DNA of 33,409 bases from UBA5614 sp034678545. Its GTDB lineage: Bacteria; Cloacimonadota; Cloacimonadia; Cloacimonadales; Cloacimonadaceae. Where the stretch lies: the NCBI GenBank assembly GCA_034678545.1, contig JAXDBS010000056.1, positions 1 to 33,409 of the forward strand, given 5' to 3'. Below are positions 31,172-33,409 of this stretch, in pieces. Both the position numbers and the translations under genes were made by a program. Position 1 is the first letter of the stretch, and every line of letters starts with the position of its first letter. The notes under the pieces are model-generated. The model ran no database searches, was not told the origin of the DNA, and worked only from the letters and a program-made list of their open reading frames with translations.

Positions 31172-33409
31172 TTATTTTAACAGTACAAGCTTGCGGGTCT
31201 GGGTGAGGTCTCCGGCCTTGATTTTAATCAAATAGACACCGCTGGAAACAAGTTTATTGCGATCGTCCGTTCCGCTCCAGGCATAGGAATGGAGACCTTT
31301 TTCCAATTCTGCCGCGGCCAGTTGGCAGACCTTCTGGCCTTTGAGGTTATAGACGGACAGCTCTACGTTGGACGCCGACTTGAGATGGAAGTGAATGGTT
31401 GTATTGCCGGGGAAGGGATTGGGATAATTGCCAAAAGCAGTAACAAGCGGCACGGAAGCGGATTTCAGCGTAACCGGGGGCTGCAGGAGCATATCCTTCT
31501 CCGTGTAGGCGAGGCGGATGCTTTTGGGATTATGGCCGGCTTGGGCTTGCAGCCAGTAATAGTCGTTGGGCACCGGGATATCCTGCAGTTGGTCAGGGAC
31601 CTGCCAGGGAGTCCACTCGATCAGGCCGACCTCGTCGAACCAGGCCATGCCGTTTGAGTTTTTCAGGACGATGATATAGTAGGAGCAGTTCGCGGGGATG
31701 TCGATCTCTTTGGAATAGAAAGTCCAGTCGCTGTTGCCGCTGAGAGGGGTGCTCAGCAGGCTTTCCGTGGAGTACGGGTATGAGGAGTTGCGGGAAGAAT
31801 AGTATTGGATATCGATGTTGGTAGAGCTTGAGGAGCGGGTCCTCATCCAGGCGTGCAGAGTGTACTTTTTCGAGTTGTCATACCATTTCATTTTATTGCG
31901 CAGGGGGACTGATTCTGAATTTCCAGAAGACGTTATTTTAATGGAGCGCAGTCCTTCATGGCAAGAAATGGTGTCGTAGATCTCGTTGCTCAGGTTAAGA
32001 CTAAAAAGATCAGCGCCTTCGTTTTCCATGTTGCCCATCCAGACGCATTCCTGTCCCAGCCTGGCCTGCCAGCCGCCGCCGGGATGAATGTAATCGAGGC
32101 TGCTGATGCCGCCGTTGCGCTGGAGTTTGATCGGTTCGGTGACATAAGTGCCGGTTCCCGAAGAGGTCAGGTGCAGATGCAGCTCAGTCTGGGAAGGATA
32201 AAAGGAAATGCCTTCGGTGTCCGTGATCACCTGGGCGGTGATGTCATCCTTATTAACATAGAGGTAAGAATTCAGATCGCGGGAACGCTTGGCCAGGTAA
32301 TCCAGGATATGGGTCCCCAGCTTGCCGCCGGCCCGGCGCGAGATATAGCGGTCAATGAAACAGGGCACCACGCGGAAATTGGAAAAGCCTTCCAAACCGG
32401 CGTCCGCGTAAAGAATCATTGTGGGCATGGTTTCAGGATAGTTCAGGTCAAAGACGAAATTGCCCAGGGAATGGGCGATCAGTTTGCCGTTATAGACTTC
32501 CAGCCCCTGAATGACATGGGGGTGATGGACGATCACAAGGTCAGCTCCGCTGTCCACGGCAAAGTGGCGAATGGCGATGTCCCACATGTGCGGAACGTCC
32601 GTGTAGAGGCTATAATCCTCGTCTTCCGTTTCGCCGCTGAATAACAGGGAGCGGTCATAGCCGCTGCCGGGAGCGAGGGAATACTCGCTGCCGCCGTGCA
32701 TTTCCACAATCCTGAGGTCAGCCACGCCGTCCACGGCAGCCAGCTGTTCCGCCAGGTAGTACGGTGTGAACAGAGCAAAGCCTGGTTTATTGTATCCCGC
32801 GTGCAGATAGGGCTGGGCGTTGTTGTACTGGCCTGTGCGGTCACAGCTGCGCAGAAAAGCCAGGTTCAGCCCGCGGCAGTTGATGAAGGCTGGGGTGTAG
32901 GCTTCATAGGTGTCGGCTCCGGACCCGCTGAAGATAATCCCGTGTGCCGCCAAACTGTCCTGCATCTGCTGCAGCCCGGCATAACCGTAGTCCAGGACAT
33001 GATTGTTGGCCAGGCTGACAATGTCGATCCCGGCATAGACCAGGCCGCTGATGTTGGCGGGATCGCCCCTGTAAACAACTGATTTGGTGGGATGGGGGGT
33101 GCCCTGGTTGGTGAGCACAACCTCCAGGTTGGCATCCGTGATGTCGGCGGCGTCACCCAGAAGATGTTTCGTGGGCTGGAAAATGGCGTTTACACCCTGC
33201 GTCGGAATGATCCCCCCGGGCGATTCATAATCCCTCGCCAGCATGATGTCGCCCACAAAATTCAGGCTGACCGGTAGGCTGGAGGCACCCCAGTCCACAT
33301 TGACCGTACAGCCTGCCAGGCCCCATTTACCTTCGCTGTCGATAACTTTCAGCAACACGGAATAGGGGTGGTCATCCGTGACCGTATAGGTGTGGACGGG
33401 ATTGGGTTG
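31172..33409 (-). CDS. Secreted CapA-type (PGA_cap) protein with PKD, jelly-roll and FlgD-like sorting modules, 5' truncated
   Basis: The reading frame stays open to the window edge, so the start and N-terminus are missing; 745 residues are visible. The first about 40 (TYTVTDDHPYSVLLKVIDSEG) look like the end of a PKD domain. The CapA metallophosphatase-like domain follows, with visible-fragment positions: GDIML 53-57, ANLE near 94, ANNHVLDYG 134-142, HGGSEYS 238-244, HHPHVIQG 295-302, SLGNFVFD 314-321. About 430-610 reads as a carbohydrate-binding jelly roll ending WFDEVGLIEW. The last about 90 are the sorting module: NYPNPFPGNTTI, SVYNLKGQKVCQL, WSGTDDRNKLVSSGVYLIKI, RKLVLL. CapA homologues act in poly-gamma-glutamate capsule synthesis, but their exact reaction is unsettled, and this version looks extracellular. 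Confidence 0.88.
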   Translation of the reverse strand, partial: QPNPVHTYTVTDDHPYSVLLKVIDSEGKWGLAGCTVNVDWGASSLPVSLNFVGDIMLARDYESPGGIIPTQGVNAIFQPTKHLLGDAADITDANLEVVLTNQGTPHPTKSVVYRGDPANISGLVYAGIDIVSLANNHVLDYGYAGLQQMQDSLAAHGIIFSGSGADTYEAYTPAFINCRGLNLAFLRSCDRTGQYNNAQPYLHAGYNKPGFALFTPYYLAEQLAAVDGVADLRIVEMHGGSEYSLAPGSGYDRSLLFSGETEDEDYSLYTDVPHMWDIAIRHFAVDSGADLVIVHHPHVIQGLEVYNGKLIAHSLGNFVFDLNYPETMPTMILYADAGLEGFSNFRVVPCFIDRYISRRAGGKLGTHILDYLAKRSRDLNSYLYVNKDDITAQVITDTEGISFYPSQTELHLHLTSSGTGTYVTEPIKLQRNGGISSLDYIHPGGGWQARLGQECVWMGNMENEGADLFSLNLSNEIYDTISCHEGLRSIKITSSGNSESVPLRNKMKWYDNSKKYTLHAWMRTRSSSSTNIDIQYYSSRNSSYPYSTESLLSTPLSGNSDWTFYSKEIDIPANCSYYIIVLKNSNGMAWFDEVGLIEWTPWQVPDQLQDIPVPNDYYWLQAQAGHNPKSIRLAYTEKDMLLQPPVTLKSASVPLVTAFGNYPNPFPGNTTIHFHLKSASNVELSVYNLKGQKVCQLAAAELEKGLHSYAWSGTDDRNKLVSSGVYLIKIKAGDLTQTRKLVLLK

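Overview
The window looks like a bacterial chromosome segment from the FCB group, most likely a Cloacimonadota-type anaerobe. The main reason is two secreted proteins (14221-15957 and 31172-33409) that end in the FlgD-like C-terminal sorting module typical of that group (NxPNPF, YNLKGQ, SxGxYxxKI, RKxxLL). Supporting signs are an [FeFe]-hydrogenase maturase (HydE), a standalone HgdB-family Fe-S protein, and a phosphoglycerate-mutase-like protein beside threonine synthase. This placement is inference from protein style; no phylogenetic marker was compared.

Layout. 1-1590: mannose-6-phosphate isomerase (minus) and tRNA-Pro(GGG). 1745-6854: a tight plus-strand run of ABC-F ATPase, HgdB-like Fe-S protein, MnmA-like tRNA thiolase and HydE, with the first three overlapping. 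7259-14145: a surface-polysaccharide region with a WbpB-type sugar oxidoreductase, a membrane GT2, two GT4 glycosyltransferases, a GT9 heptosyltransferase-like enzyme and an EamA exporter. 14221-17523: minus-strand uppS-cdsA followed by a secreted lamin-tail/FlgD-like protein. 17524-21066: intergenic repeat fields on either side of prfB (with an intact programmed +1 frameshift site), tRNA-Gly(CCC) and a secreted SUMF1-fold protein. 21067-25154: a plus-strand homoserine-branch cluster with a Cys/Met-type PLP enzyme, thrC and an aPGAM-family proposed homoserine kinase. 25324-28446: a five-S1-domain ribosomal protein S1 homologue, a strong intrinsic terminator and lysS. 28464-30912: minus-strand znuA-znuC-znuB-type metal ABC transporter. 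31172 to the right edge: the 3' part of a large secreted CapA-type protein.

Most interesting points. (1) The HgdB-like protein has the three expected cluster cysteines but no visible partner subunit or activase. It overlaps an MnmA that has a CxxC but lacks the usual second catalytic cysteine, which suggests an unusual Fe-S-dependent sulfur-transfer module. (2) A palindromic element built from 11-bp GTCCGTATTGG-type units lies just 3' of manA at the left edge and again at 31034-31091, 3' of the CapA gene. (3) Composite REPIN-like and cacgaaa/cacaaag repeat fields flank the prfB block in opposite orientation. (4) The thrC operon carries a mutase-fold candidate for the homoserine kinase step.

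Limits: all calls come from reading motifs, frames and repeats by eye. No database search, structure prediction or folding calculation was run.
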